From Actinomycetales bacterium (GTDB lineage Bacteria > Actinomycetota > Actinomycetes > Actinomycetales > Microbacteriaceae): 64,000 nt of DNA. The stretch's first letter is position 1. Each line of letters starts with the position of its first letter. A program made the translations under genes and the position numbers. Shown one piece after another: positions 55,884 through 64,000 of the stretch. The stretch is taken from the NCBI GenBank assembly GCA_015654475.1, contig JAATGV010000008.1, positions 1 through 64,000 of the forward strand, given 5' to 3'. The notes beneath the pieces were generated by a model that was not told where the DNA came from, searched no databases, and worked only from the letters and a program-made list of their open reading frames with translations.

Positions 55884-56056
55884 CTCTCGTTCGTTTGATG
55901 AGGTGTCTGACTCCTATTATGCACGTAATTACTGTACGTGGCGAACAGTAATTGGAAACGTGACGTCACGCGGCGGCGACGTGCAGCCGATCCGGGTAAT
56001 CTGACACAAGGCGGCACTGTAGCTGCACAGACGACGATCCGAAGGGACATGGACAC
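55884..56056. promoter_or_regulatory. Divergent regulatory region of alsS and the metY-type gene
   Basis: AATTACTGT (55927-55935) and ACAGTAATT (55945-55953) form a perfect 9-bp inverted repeat spaced 9 bp, a typical dimeric repressor site. CGTGACGTCACG (55959-55970) is a perfect 12-bp palindrome. On the minus strand CATAAT at 55913-55918 is a possible -10 box for alsS, with the inverted repeat just upstream. The repressor is not encoded in the window. Confidence 0.6.
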
Positions 56057-57373
56057 GTGACACGTGAGGCGCCGGACGAGAGCCGGTGGAGTTTCGATAC
56101 CAAACAGATCCACTCGGGCGAACGCCTCGACGGCGACTATCGAGCGCGTATCCCCCCGATCTACCAGTCCACGAGCTTTGTGTTCACCGATGCAGAAACC
56201 GCAGCGAATATCTTCTCACTCGACAACTTGGACGACTTCTCTTACGCAAGAGGGGCCAATCCGACCAACGCCGCGGTCGAGCGCAGAATCGCCAGCCTCG
56301 AGGGCGGGTTGCGTGCCATCGCCGTCGGTAGCGGGCAGGCCGCAACCACACTTGCCTTGCTCAACCTGGTGCGAACAGGCGACCATGTCGTGGCCTCCAG
56401 CCACCTTTATGGCGGTAGTCTCACGCTGCTTCAGCAACGATTCTCCGAACTCGGCATCGGGCTAACCCTCGTCGACGACCTCAACAATCCTGCTGCATGG
56501 CGGGCTGCGGCGCGCCCAGAGACGCGCGCGTTCTTCGCTGAAAGCATCGCCAACCCCCTCGGCCGTGTGCTCGATATCGAGTCCGTTGCCGCAGTTGCGC
56601 ACGAGGTCGGGGTTCCTTTAGTGATAGACAACACTTTGGCGACCCCATATCTATTGCGCCCGATCGAGTATGGTGCCGACATCGTCGTCCATTCGACAAC
56701 CAAATTCCTTGCCGGTCACGGGAGGGCGGTTGGGGGAATCATCGTGGATTCGGGACGATTCGATTTCGGTGCGCAGCCGCAGAAGTGGCCCGGATTCACG
56801 GAACCGGTCGACGAGTTCGGCGGGAGGGACTTCTGGACCCGATTCGGAGACCGTGGTCTTGCCTATAGCGTGCGATTGCGTATAACGGTGTTGCGGGACT
56901 TCGGCCCAAGTGCCTCGGCATTCAATTCGTTTCTGCTTCTGCAAGGACTCGAGACTTTGAGCCTGCGGATGCGTCAACATGTCGCGAATTCGGCACGGGT
57001 GATCGAGTTCTTGAGTGAAGACCCGCGGGTGTCGAGCGTGCACTATTCCGGTAGCGCACCGGGAGAACGAGAACTGGTCGAGAAATATCTCCCGCGGGGC
57101 GGCAGCTCAGTTTTCTCCTTCGTTCATGCGGGTGGATACCATGCAGCGGTTCGATTTATCGAGTCTCTGCAGATATTCAGTCATCTTGCCAATATCGGTG
57201 ACGTTCGCTCGCTTGCCATCCACCCTGCCTCGACTGTTCAGGTGGGCGTGTCTGCCGCTGAGCGGGAAAAGGCAGGAGTACCCGATTCCCTGATTCGATT
57301 GTCTGTAGGAATTGAGGATGCTGACGACCTGATCGCCGATCTTGACCAGGCGCTTTCCGCATCGATTGCATAA
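56057..57373 (+). CDS. metY: O-acetylhomoserine sulfhydrylase / cystathionine-synthase family PLP enzyme
   Basis: 438 aa, length typical of MetY rather than the 380-400 aa MetB. PLP-dependent Cys/Met metabolism fold: YSARGANPTNAAVERRIASLEGG-like N-terminal part, YGGSLTLLQQ, FAESIANPLGR, VIDNTLATPYLLRP and the PLP lysine at 216 in STTKFLAGHGR. It likely makes homocysteine from O-acetylhomoserine and sulfide. The GTG start at 56057 is preceded by AAGGGA nine bases upstream. CACGTG occurs twice around the start. No metX is adjacent, so the substrate is not certain. Confidence 0.88.
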   Translation: MTREAPDESRWSFDTKQIHSGERLDGDYRARIPPIYQSTSFVFTDAETAANIFSLDNLDDFSYARGANPTNAAVERRIASLEGGLRAIAVGSGQAATTLALLNLVRTGDHVVASSHLYGGSLTLLQQRFSELGIGLTLVDDLNNPAAWRAAARPETRAFFAESIANPLGRVLDIESVAAVAHEVGVPLVIDNTLATPYLLRPIEYGADIVVHSTTKFLAGHGRAVGGIIVDSGRFDFGAQPQKWPGFTEPVDEFGGRDFWTRFGDRGLAYSVRLRITVLRDFGPSASAFNSFLLLQGLETLSLRMRQHVANSARVIEFLSEDPRVSSVHYSGSAPGERELVEKYLPRGGSSVFSFVHAGGYHAAVRFIESLQIFSHLANIGDVRSLAIHPASTVQVGVSAAEREKAGVPDSLIRLSVGIEDADDLIADLDQALSASIA

Positions 57374-57531
57374 TATATCGTTCCGTCGTTCCCCGCGCTC
57401 ACAATCCCCGCGGCTGGGTAGAACATGTGAGTTACGTCAAATTGAATTCCAAATACTTCCTCTTCGCCTTTGGTTCGGATATCCTTGGCTTCTGCCGTGA
57501 TTTGGTACGCAAGTTGAGGAGCAATTGACAT

Positions 57532-57861
57532 ATGGCACAGAAAATCACACTTATCGATGACATCGACGGGACCTACATCGCCGAGGGCGAGGGCGGGACG
57601 TTTGTCTATTCCGTCGGTGGGGTGACGTACGCGATTGACCTTACTGCTGAGCACACCGCTCAGTTCGAGTCGGTGCTTGCCCCGTATATTGCAAAGTCCC
57701 GCAAGGTCCCAACCGCCGCGTCTACGGGCCACCGTCGTGCGAAGGACTCCAGTTCAGATGTCGCTGCCATTCGTCAGTGGGCACGGGAGAACGGCGTTCC
57801 CGTCTCCGAGCGCGGCCGCATCGCAGCCACCGTGCGCGCGGCGTATGAAGCAGCTAAGTAG
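57532..57861 (+). CDS. lsr2: Lsr2-type nucleoid-associated protein
   Basis: 109 aa. N-terminal dimerisation domain (KITLIDDIDG, VTYAIDLT), a linker and a C-terminal DNA-binding part (IRQWARENGVPVSERGRIA) with the AT-hook-like RGR at 94-96. It bridges AT-rich DNA and silences acquired genes, the actinobacterial counterpart of H-NS. The accessory, lower-GC regions of this window (about 28-32 and 41-50 kb) are the kind of DNA it targets (inference). The ATG is 11 bases after GAGGAG. Confidence 0.96.
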   Translation: MAQKITLIDDIDGTYIAEGEGGTFVYSVGGVTYAIDLTAEHTAQFESVLAPYIAKSRKVPTAASTGHRRAKDSSSDVAAIRQWARENGVPVSERGRIAATVRAAYEAAK

Positions 57862-57876
57862 GGAATAAGGCTCGGG

Positions 57877-57908
57877 CTGCCTGTGGAACTCTTGCTTTCC
57901 ACAGGCAG
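57877..57908. terminator. Bidirectional hairpin between lsr2 and mutY
   Basis: A perfect 12-bp stem (57877-57888 with 57897-57908) and 8-nt loop lie between the convergent stops of lsr2 (57861) and mutY (57983). Confidence 0.75.
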
Positions 57909-57982
57909 GCCACGGCCTTAATATCCAATTCCACATCGTGATGTACCCGTGAAATATGAACACATGATGTTCGATTGATATA

Positions 57983-58849
57983 TTATTCCGGCAATTTCCA
58001 TGTGTCTGCGGGCCCAGAACTAATCAAGCCGTCTGCGAAGAGCGAGTGCACGGCTCGGCTTACCTGAGCGGCATCGGGCCAGCCCAAGACCTTTTCGTCG
58101 ATGCGCAGGGCGTCATCGGCATTCCGGAGCATCGCGAGAATGCGTCCGCGTACCTGCCTGTCACTGCCGATGTAGGCCTTCTGCCGGGTCTGCGTCGCCT
58201 GGGATCCGGCCGGGTACCCTGCCGCGCGCCAAGCGCAGGCGTTCGTTATCGGGCATGAATCGCACAGGGGAGCGCGCGCGGTGCATACGAGTGCTCCGAA
58301 CTCCATATAGGCCAGAGAAGCCTTGGCCGCACATGCGCTTTTCTCTGGCAGGCTTGCGGCCACTTCGGTCATGTCTGTGCGGGTTCGAACCGGAGAGATT
58401 GCGACTCCACGATCGACGCGAGCGAGCACACGGCGCACGTTGGTGTCGACCACCGGAACTTTCTGCCCGAACCCGAATGCTAAGACGGCACGGGCCGTGT
58501 AGTCGCCAACGCCGTGCAATCGCAGAAGGTCGTCGAGGTTGTCGGGTACCGAGCCAGCGTGTTTGGACTCGATTTGCTCTGCGGCATCGCGAAGCCATAG
58601 CGCCCGACGCGGATACCCGAGGTTCGCCCACTCGCGCAAAACCTCCGCGCCCGTGGCCGCAGCGAGATCAGCGGGGGTCGGCCACCGTTGCATCCAGCCG
58701 AGGAATCGGGGAATCACCCGATTCACCGGGGTCTGCTGCAGCATGAACTCGCTGACGAGCACTCGCCAAGGGGTCGCGCTCTCTCCCCGCCATGGCAACG
58801 ATCGCCCATGTGCGTCGAACCATGAGATCAGCGATTGGGCAGGCAACAT
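57983..58849 (-). CDS. mutY: A/G-specific adenine DNA glycosylase MutY
   Basis: 288 aa from ATG 58849; the 18 extra residues to 58903 are not conserved. Catalytic Glu34 lies in VSEFMLQQT, the HhH motif is LHGVGDYTARAV, catalytic Asp is in VVDTNVRRV and the 4Fe-4S cluster is C-x6-C-x2-C-x5-C (CTARAPLCDSCPITNAC). It removes adenine mispaired with 8-oxoguanine. E. coli MutY has a ~120-residue Nudix-like C-terminal domain; it is absent here, as in other short actinobacterial forms. Confidence 0.94.
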   Translation of the reverse strand: MLPAQSLISWFDAHGRSLPWRGESATPWRVLVSEFMLQQTPVNRVIPRFLGWMQRWPTPADLAAATGAEVLREWANLGYPRRALWLRDAAEQIESKHAGSVPDNLDDLLRLHGVGDYTARAVLAFGFGQKVPVVDTNVRRVLARVDRGVAISPVRTRTDMTEVAASLPEKSACAAKASLAYMEFGALVCTARAPLCDSCPITNACAWRAAGYPAGSQATQTRQKAYIGSDRQVRGRILAMLRNADDALRIDEKVLGWPDAAQVSRAVHSLFADGLISSGPADTWKLPE

Positions 58850-58977
58850 GTCTCCACTGTATCGAGGTGGATATGAGAGCAACCCCACCGCTGTTTGAAG
58901 CAAAGACGCACAACCATTGTGTGTCGTCTCACATCCTTGTCTTCTTCGTCGGTCGCGGTGTACTAGCGTTTATAGGC

Positions 58978-60009
58978 ATGAAGCGAATTGGCATTCTCAC
59001 GAGCGGAGGCGACTGCCCCGGTCTCAATGCGGTCATTCGGGGCGCAGTCCTGAAGGGCACAGCACTCAACGATCAAGAATTTGTCGGGTTCCGCGACGGT
59101 TGGTGGGGGCTCGTCCACGGCGAGACCATTCGACTCGATCGCAAAGACATCCGAGGTCTTGCTCGCGAAGGCGGCACCATTCTCGGCACGAGTCGATTCG
59201 GGCCGTACGAAGGTCCGAACGGCGGTGGAGCGAACATTCAGAAGACGTTGGACCGGCTTGGTATCGACTCGGTGATCGCCATTGGCGGCGAGGGCACGGC
59301 CGCGGCTTCCCAGCGACTGTATAACGAGGGCATCCACATCGTCGGTGTGCCAAAAACCATCGATAACGACCTCGACGCAACCGACTACACCTTCGGGTTC
59401 GACACCGCGGTGGAGATTGCTACCGAGGCCATCGACCGGTTGCGCACCACGGGCAACTCGCACAAGCGTTGCATGGTTCTCGAGGTCATGGGCCGGCATG
59501 CAGGGTGGATCGCGTTGCACGCCGGAACCGCGGGCGGCGCACACGTCATCCTGATCCCTGAGCACACAGAAAGCCTGGAGCAGATTTGCGCTTGGGTCGA
59601 ACATGTCCGCGATCGCGGACGCGCACCAATGGTCGTTGTCGCCGAGGGCTTCAAGCTGCCGGATATGGATGAGGCGTTCTCGGACAAGGGCCTCGATGGC
59701 TTCCACCGGCCACGTCTTGGTGGCATTGCTGAAGTACTCGCCCCGATGATCGAGGAGCGCACTGGAATCGAGACCCGCTCGACAGTGCTCGGCCACATCC
59801 AGCGCGGTGGCGTACCAACCGCATTCGATCGTGTTCTCGCCACGCGACTCGGTATGGCAGTTGTCGACCTGGTCAAAGACGAAGGATGGGGCAACATGGT
59901 CGCCCTGCACGGCACCGATATTGCGAGGGTCGAGTTTCAAGACGCGCTCGCCAACTCCAAGCAGGTTCCCGCCGAACGCTACGAAGAGATGCGGGCCATT
60001 TTCGGCTAG
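58978..60009 (+). CDS. pfkA: 6-phosphofructokinase
   Basis: 343 aa from ATG 58978; the frame is open to 58792 but antisense to mutY's 5' end. GGDCPGLNAVIR binds the phosphoryl donor and GGEGT (103-107) and PKTIDND (125-131) form the active site, followed by MGRHAGWIALHAG and GHIQRGGVPTAFDR. Gly106 with Lys126 is the mixed pattern (G104/K124 in E. coli numbering) seen in actinobacterial PFKs, where donor can be ATP or PPi, so I cannot decide between them. It makes fructose 1,6-bisphosphate. Confidence 0.93.
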   Translation: MKRIGILTSGGDCPGLNAVIRGAVLKGTALNDQEFVGFRDGWWGLVHGETIRLDRKDIRGLAREGGTILGTSRFGPYEGPNGGGANIQKTLDRLGIDSVIAIGGEGTAAASQRLYNEGIHIVGVPKTIDNDLDATDYTFGFDTAVEIATEAIDRLRTTGNSHKRCMVLEVMGRHAGWIALHAGTAGGAHVILIPEHTESLEQICAWVEHVRDRGRAPMVVVAEGFKLPDMDEAFSDKGLDGFHRPRLGGIAEVLAPMIEERTGIETRSTVLGHIQRGGVPTAFDRVLATRLGMAVVDLVKDEGWGNMVALHGTDIARVEFQDALANSKQVPAERYEEMRAIFG

Positions 60010-60032
60010 CAGAAGGCAAAACACCGGTTCAG

Positions 60033-60063
60033 ATGCCGCCGCGAGTCACACTCGCGGCGGCAT
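60033..60063. terminator. Strong hairpin between pfkA and ffh
   Basis: A perfect 14-bp stem (60033-60046 with 60050-60063) and a 3-nt loop, 24 bases after the pfkA stop and 42 before ffh. No U-tract follows, so it may act as a rho-independent-like barrier or an RNA processing site. Confidence 0.7.
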
Positions 60064-60104
60064 CGCTGTATGTGAGGCGGCTAATCGGTTAGCCTTGATT
60101 CACC

Positions 60105-61712
60105 ATGGCTGCTTTTTCTCATCTTTCGAGTCGTCTCGCCGACACATTCAAGAACCTTCGTGCGAAGGGCAAGCTCTCCGCCGCGGACGTCGATACGACA
60201 GTGCGCGAGATCAGGCGAGCCCTGCTTGACGCCGATGTCGCGCTGAGCGTTGTCAAAGAATTCACCGCGCAGGTGCGTGAGCGTGCACTTGGCGATGAGG
60301 TCAATCAGGCGCTCAACCCTGCACAGCAAGTCGTCCATATCGTCAATGACGAGCTCATCCATATCCTCGGCGGCGAAACCCGGCGCATCCAATTCGCCAA
60401 GACCCCGCCGACAGTGGTCATGCTCGTCGGCCTTCAAGGTGCGGGCAAGACGACCCTCGCTGGCAAGCTCGGCACGTGGCTGAAGGGCGAGGGGCACACT
60501 CCACTGCTTGTTGCAGCGGACCTGCAGCGCCCCAACGCCGTGGATCAGCTGAAGGCAGTCGGCGAGCAGGCGGGCGTTCCGGTGTTCGCGCCCGAGCCTG
60601 GTAACGGGGTCGGCGACCCGGTTCGGGTTTCTCGCGACGCGATCGCTCATGCGACCGCCAAATTGCATGACATCGTGATCGTGGACACCGCGGGTCGCCT
60701 CGGTGTCGACGCCGAACTGATGAAGCAGGCCGCCAATATTCGCAAGGCCGTCAATCCCGACGAGGTCTTGTTCGTCATGGATGCCATGACGGGTCAAGAT
60801 GCCGTCACGACTGCTGAGGCGTTCCTCGAAGGTGCCGACTTCACCGGTGTTGTGCTGACGAAACTCGATGGCGACACACGCGGTGGCGCGGCGCTCTCGG
60901 TGGCGAGCGTGACAAAGCGGCCCATTCTGTTTGCGTCTACAGGCGAGCGTCTCGACGAATTCGAGGTGTTCCACCCCGACCGGATGGCTGGTCGCATTCT
61001 CGATATGGGTGACGTACTCACCCTTATCGAGCAGGCGCAGAAGGTCTTCGACGAAGATCAAGCTCGCGCCATGGCGGAAAAGATGGCGAACGAGACGTTC
61101 GACCTCGAAGATTTCCTCGGCCAGATGCAGCAACTCAAGAACATGGGTTCGATGAAGAAGATGCTTGCGATGATGCCGGGGGCCGGCCAGCTTCGCGATC
61201 AGATCGAAAATTTTGACGAGAGCGAGCTGACCCGCACGGAGGCGATCATCCAATCGATGACACCTTCCGAGCGTCGTACCCCCAAGGTACTCAACGGCTC
61301 TCGTCGGCTGCGCATTGCGCATGGATCGGGCACCACTGTCACCGACGTCAACCAGTTGATCAGCCGGTTCGAGCAGGCGGCCAAGATGATGAAGACGGTT
61401 TCCCGAGGTGGCGTTCCCCAGGTCCCGGGGATGGGGCCAATCGGCTTTGGAGGGGCGGGAAAGGCCAGACAGCAGAAGTCGCCGAAGGTCAAGGGCAAGT
61501 CGGGCAACCCGGCGAAGCGCGCCGCAGAAGAGCGGGCGCTCAGGGAGCGTCGTGCCGGCGGGGTCACCCCTGCCGCGCCGTCTCCATCGGGTTCAGCGTT
61601 CGGAACTGGGGCTGCCTCAGGTTCAGGCGGTCAGCCTGCTCCCGGTGCCCCGCAGCTCGATGAGGCAGCGCTGAAGGCGCTCGAGGGCCTCGGCGGGATC
61701 TTCAAGCGCTAG
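60105..61712 (+). CDS. ffh: Signal recognition particle protein Ffh (SRP54)
   Basis: 535 aa. N domain, then the GTPase with G1 GLQGAGKTTLAGKL (about 109-122), DTAGRLG and TKLDGDTRGG, and a Met-rich M domain (MKKMLAMMPG, LNGSRRLRIAHGSG, FEQAAKMMKTV) that holds signal sequences and SRP RNA. The last ~90 residues are a Gly/Ala/Pro/Lys-rich extension, longer than in E. coli (453 aa). It targets membrane proteins. It stands before rpsP-khpA-rimM as in many actinobacteria, with a GCS2 gene inserted on the other strand. Confidence 0.96.
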   Translation: MAAFSHLSSRLADTFKNLRAKGKLSAADVDTTVREIRRALLDADVALSVVKEFTAQVRERALGDEVNQALNPAQQVVHIVNDELIHILGGETRRIQFAKTPPTVVMLVGLQGAGKTTLAGKLGTWLKGEGHTPLLVAADLQRPNAVDQLKAVGEQAGVPVFAPEPGNGVGDPVRVSRDAIAHATAKLHDIVIVDTAGRLGVDAELMKQAANIRKAVNPDEVLFVMDAMTGQDAVTTAEAFLEGADFTGVVLTKLDGDTRGGAALSVASVTKRPILFASTGERLDEFEVFHPDRMAGRILDMGDVLTLIEQAQKVFDEDQARAMAEKMANETFDLEDFLGQMQQLKNMGSMKKMLAMMPGAGQLRDQIENFDESELTRTEAIIQSMTPSERRTPKVLNGSRRLRIAHGSGTTVTDVNQLISRFEQAAKMMKTVSRGGVPQVPGMGPIGFGGAGKARQQKSPKVKGKSGNPAKRAAEERALRERRAGGVTPAAPSPSGSAFGTGAASGSGGQPAPGAPQLDEAALKALEGLGGIFKR

Positions 61713-62854
61713 GTCGTAGAGCGCGAAATGGAGTGCTCGAACTCGTCCGCAAGGCTGTCGACTACCGCAGACAGTTGATGGTCGGCTGCTTCGGCGACAG
61801 CGAGCTGTCTGAGGTAGCTTGGCCCGTCCGTCGCCAGTGCGATGACATCGTTCAATTCAGCGAGGCAACCAAGGCGCTCGGCGGTCGGAGAGAGTGTCTC
61901 CACAAGCCCGCGGAGCGAGTCGAGCAGCGGAACCTGAGTGTTCTCGCTGTCTGTGATGACATCTGCAGCAACGCCGAATCGGGCGGCTCGCCACTTGTTC
62001 TCGCGCACCTGCCACGGGGAGAGGCGTATGACTGGATTACCCGCGATGACTTCGCCATACAGCCAGTCGACGAGTGACTGCGTCAGCGCGGTGATCGCCG
62101 CGATTTCGCGAATCGTGGCTACCGCGTCGCTCACGCGCAGTTCCACGGTGCCGAAGTGCGCTGCCGGGCGAATGTCCCAGCGATTCTCGGTAGGCGCCTC
62201 GATGGTTCCCGACGCAAAAAGATCTGCGATGTACGCCTCGTATTGCTGCCAGGTGTCGAACGCGTAGGGCAGGCCCGCTGTCGGAAGTTGTTGAAACAGC
62301 ATGGTGCGGTTCGAAGCATAGCCTGTTGCGGTGCCTTCCCAGAATGGGCTGGAAGCACTGAGCGCCAACAAATGGGGGATATATGGCAGCAGGCCCTGGA
62401 TGATGGGGAAGACCGCGTCGCGACGCTCCACACCCACATGTACATGAATGCCGTAAATCAGCATCGATCGTCCCCACCATTGGGTGCGCTCGATGAGGCG
62501 GTCGTAGCGTTTGCTGGATGTGACGGGTTCGTCGGCGGCAATGGCGAATGGATGCGTGCCCGCGCCGATCAGGCGAAGTCCGCGTTCGTGCGCTACGCCA
62601 CCGACGGCGCTGCCGATGGATGCGAGTTCGGCGACCGCGGATGCCACCCGTGAGTGGATTCCGGTATCGATTTCAACGGTGTTGAGCAGGAGCTCTTTGC
62701 TCAGTCGCGGCGCGAGTGCTGGCTGGCGTGCGCTGAGCTCGGCGATCACCTCGTGACCGTCGGCGACGAGGGCGCGCGTAGCACGGTCGATGAGAGCTAG
62801 CTCCCATTCCACACCGATTGTCGATCGCTGCGACGATGCAAAAGTGATCTCCAC
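61709..62854 (-). CDS. Carboxylate-amine ligase, glutamate-cysteine ligase family 2 (YbdK-like)
   Basis: 381 aa from GTG 62854; longer frames are unlikely. Conserved GCS2 stretches: STIGVEWELALID, KELLLNTVEIDTGIH, GAGTHPFA, WWGRSMLIYGIHVHVGV and RWDIRPAAHFGTVELRVSD. It is an ATP-dependent ligase that may join glutamate to an amine. Whether glutathione-type product is made is unclear; actinobacteria normally use mycothiol. It is convergent with ffh, sharing the CTAG of both stop codons. No ribosome-binding site is evident. Confidence 0.88.
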   Translation of the reverse strand: MEITFASSQRSTIGVEWELALIDRATRALVADGHEVIAELSARQPALAPRLSKELLLNTVEIDTGIHSRVASAVAELASIGSAVGGVAHERGLRLIGAGTHPFAIAADEPVTSSKRYDRLIERTQWWGRSMLIYGIHVHVGVERRDAVFPIIQGLLPYIPHLLALSASSPFWEGTATGYASNRTMLFQQLPTAGLPYAFDTWQQYEAYIADLFASGTIEAPTENRWDIRPAAHFGTVELRVSDAVATIREIAAITALTQSLVDWLYGEVIAGNPVIRLSPWQVRENKWRAARFGVAADVITDSENTQVPLLDSLRGLVETLSPTAERLGCLAELNDVIALATDGPSYLRQLAVAEAADHQLSAVVDSLADEFEHSISRSTT

Positions 62855-63144
62855 ACTGCGATTATTGCGCAGAGCCCGAGCGAAATGACGCACGCTCGAC
62901 ACAGATTGACACAATATGCCGAGAAAAGGGTTCCGATGTATTCGTCCGTCCGCGAAAGCTATGAGGAACAGGCACGCGGGGTGTTAGCGGTACTGGGCAA
63001 AGTGTGGCAGAATGGGGCGTTGTTGTCATACAGGAGGCTCGACCCTCTATCCAGTGCCTGCATGACCCATTGAGCTTCGATGGCGTGGTATCCCCACTCC
63101 AGGCCGTCACACAGTTCGCACACCAACTGACATACAGGAGAATT

Positions 63145-63579
63145 GTGTCCGTCAAAATTCGTTTGAAGCGCCTCGGCAAGATCCGCGCCCCGTTTTACCG
63201 CATCGTCGTTGCGGACTCGCGCTCAAAGCGCGACGGCCGTGTGATCGAAGAAATCGGCAAGTACCATCCCACCGAAGATCCCTCGTTCATCGAGGTCAAC
63301 TCCGAGCGCGCGCAGTACTGGCTCTCTGTTGGCGCGCAGCCGACAGAACATGTGCTCGCCATCCTCAAGCTCACCGGCGACTGGGGCATCTACAAGGGCG
63401 AAAAGGGTGCCAAGAACACGGTTCGTGTTGCAGAGCCCAAGGCTGAGTTTGTCATCGATGCGGCAAAGAAGTCGGTTGTCAGGCCCAAGCCTGAGAAGAA
63501 AGCCGAAGCGCCTGCAGCCGAGGCCGAAGCGCCTGCAGCAGAAGTTGAGGCACCCGCCGAAGCCCCCGTCGAGGCGTAA
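63145..63579 (+). CDS. rpsP: 30S ribosomal protein S16
   Basis: 144 aa from GTG 63145 with AGGAG five bases upstream; the frame is open from 63004 but the extra residues are not ribosomal. The S16 core ([24 protein letters not shown]-type start, [13 protein letters not shown]) covers the first ~85 residues. A Glu/Ala/Pro/Lys-rich tail of about 40 residues, partly repeated (EAPAAE), follows and is typical of actinobacterial S16. It binds 16S rRNA in small-subunit assembly. First gene of the rpsP-khpA-rimM cluster. Confidence 0.96.
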   Translation: MSVKIRLKRLGKIRAPFYRIVVADSRSKRDGRVIEEIGKYHPTEDPSFIEVNSERAQYWLSVGAQPTEHVLAILKLTGDWGIYKGEKGAKNTVRVAEPKAEFVIDAAKKSVVRPKPEKKAEAPAAEAEAPAAEVEAPAEAPVEA

Positions 63580-63584
63580 CCTTT

Positions 63585-63827
63585 ATGACCCAGCTTGCAC
63601 CCGCTGTTGAGCATCTCGTCAAGGGAATCGTCGACAACCCAGATGACGTGGTCGTCTCTGAGAAGTCGACATCCCGTGGGGATCTCGTCGAAATTCGCGT
63701 CCACCCAGACGACCTTGGCCGAGTCATCGGTCGGTCGGGGCGCACTGCGACCTCCATCCGCACTCTCGTTTCGGCGCTCGCCGGATCGCGCCGTGTGCGG
63801 GTAGACGTCGTAGACACCGACTTCTAG
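63585..63827 (+). CDS. khpA: KH-domain RNA-binding protein KhpA
   Basis: 80 aa, five bases after rpsP. A single KH domain with the GxxG loop as GRSG (RVIGRSGRTATSIRTL) and flanking strands VEIRVHPDD and VRVDVVDTDF. It is a small RNA chaperone that partners a second KH protein (KhpB) in other bacteria. Position between rpsP and rimM is conserved in actinobacteria and firmicutes. Confidence 0.93.
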   Translation: MTQLAPAVEHLVKGIVDNPDDVVVSEKSTSRGDLVEIRVHPDDLGRVIGRSGRTATSIRTLVSALAGSRRVRVDVVDTDF

Positions 63828-63842
63828 TCGGTGTCTAGCGTC

Positions 63843-64000
63843 ATGTTGAGGCTTCGTGTCGCCCGGTTGACCAAGGCGCACGGTCTCAAAGGTGGGATCA
63901 AGCTTGAGTTGTACACGGACGACCCGAAGGCACGTTTCGTGCCGGGGGCGCAGTTCCACATGCAGGTTCCCGAAACCTCGCCGTGGTTCAACACGACCAT
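63843..64000 (+). CDS. rimM: Ribosome maturation factor RimM, 5' part only
   Basis: The ATG at 63843 (or in-frame GTG at 63831) opens a frame that runs off the window. VARLTKAHGLKGGIKLELYTDDPK is the RimM N-terminal PRC-like signature. It helps 16S rRNA processing together with S19. About 52 codons are visible. Confidence 0.9.
   Translation, partial: MLRLRVARLTKAHGLKGGIKLELYTDDPKARFVPGAQFHMQVPETSPWFNTT

Noticed and set aside
60081-61322. Minus frame of 413 aa opposite ffh
   Set aside because: Entirely antisense to a canonical SRP54 gene; no motif or ribosome-binding site.

Overview
The window is a 64 kb piece of a high-GC actinobacterial chromosome. Gene content and order point to Micrococcales, probably Microbacteriaceae. 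The evidence is synteny of rhlE, ferritin-like gene, DUF3107, adnA-adnB, nudC, uvrD2, Zincin_2 hydrolase, PDZ/S16 protease and UPF0182 with the mycobacterial Rv32xx region, plus Lsr2, frequent GTG starts, GTGA/ATGA overlaps and tRNAs without encoded CCA. The placement is inference from gene order and motifs; no database search was run.

Layout. 1-22 kb is a conserved core: the tail of an R/P-rich protein, a PHP phosphoesterase, a DEAD-box RNA helicase, the AdnAB helicase-nuclease, an APH-fold protein with eroded catalytic residues, NudC, UvrD2, a ThiF-like protein, a zincin-type hydrolase, a PDZ-Lon-type membrane protease, a large UPF0182 membrane protein and the initiator tRNA. 22-32 kb is accessory: lipoproteins, a haem-binding-domain/TolB pair, a five-gene minus-strand operon ending in acyl-CoA dehydrogenase-like, PIG-L/methyltransferase fusion and GT2 genes, a broken secreted S1 protease, a secreted protein with a 2-TM overlapping partner, tRNA-Leu and a 114-bp tandem repeat. 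32-41 kb holds MFS, prfB, ftsE, ftsX, smpB, then a cellobiose-phosphorylase/LacI cassette, then ssrA (tmRNA).

41.4-50.4 kb, starting right after the tmRNA 3' end, looks like a decayed prophage or integrated element. It carries a terminase small subunit, a large subunit with two frameshifts, zinc-ribbon and HTH small genes, a SHOCT protein, a gene with an Rx4H motif (possible HEPN RNase) and an RtcB RNA ligase operon. 50.8-57.4 kb has a sortase-type surface protein, the acetoin branch alsS-alsD and a metY-type gene that share a regulatory region. 57.5-64 kb returns to core: lsr2, mutY, pfkA, ffh, a GCS2 ligase, rpsP, khpA and the start of rimM.

How genes work together. AdnA/AdnB form one end-resection machine. 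FtsE/FtsX form the divisome ABC complex. SmpB and tmRNA rescue ribosomes. AlsS and AlsD convert pyruvate to acetoin. GH94 and LacI probably form a regulated cellodextrin module. Ffh is the SRP GTPase. Housekeeping genes are intact throughout; every apparent frameshift lies in accessory DNA.
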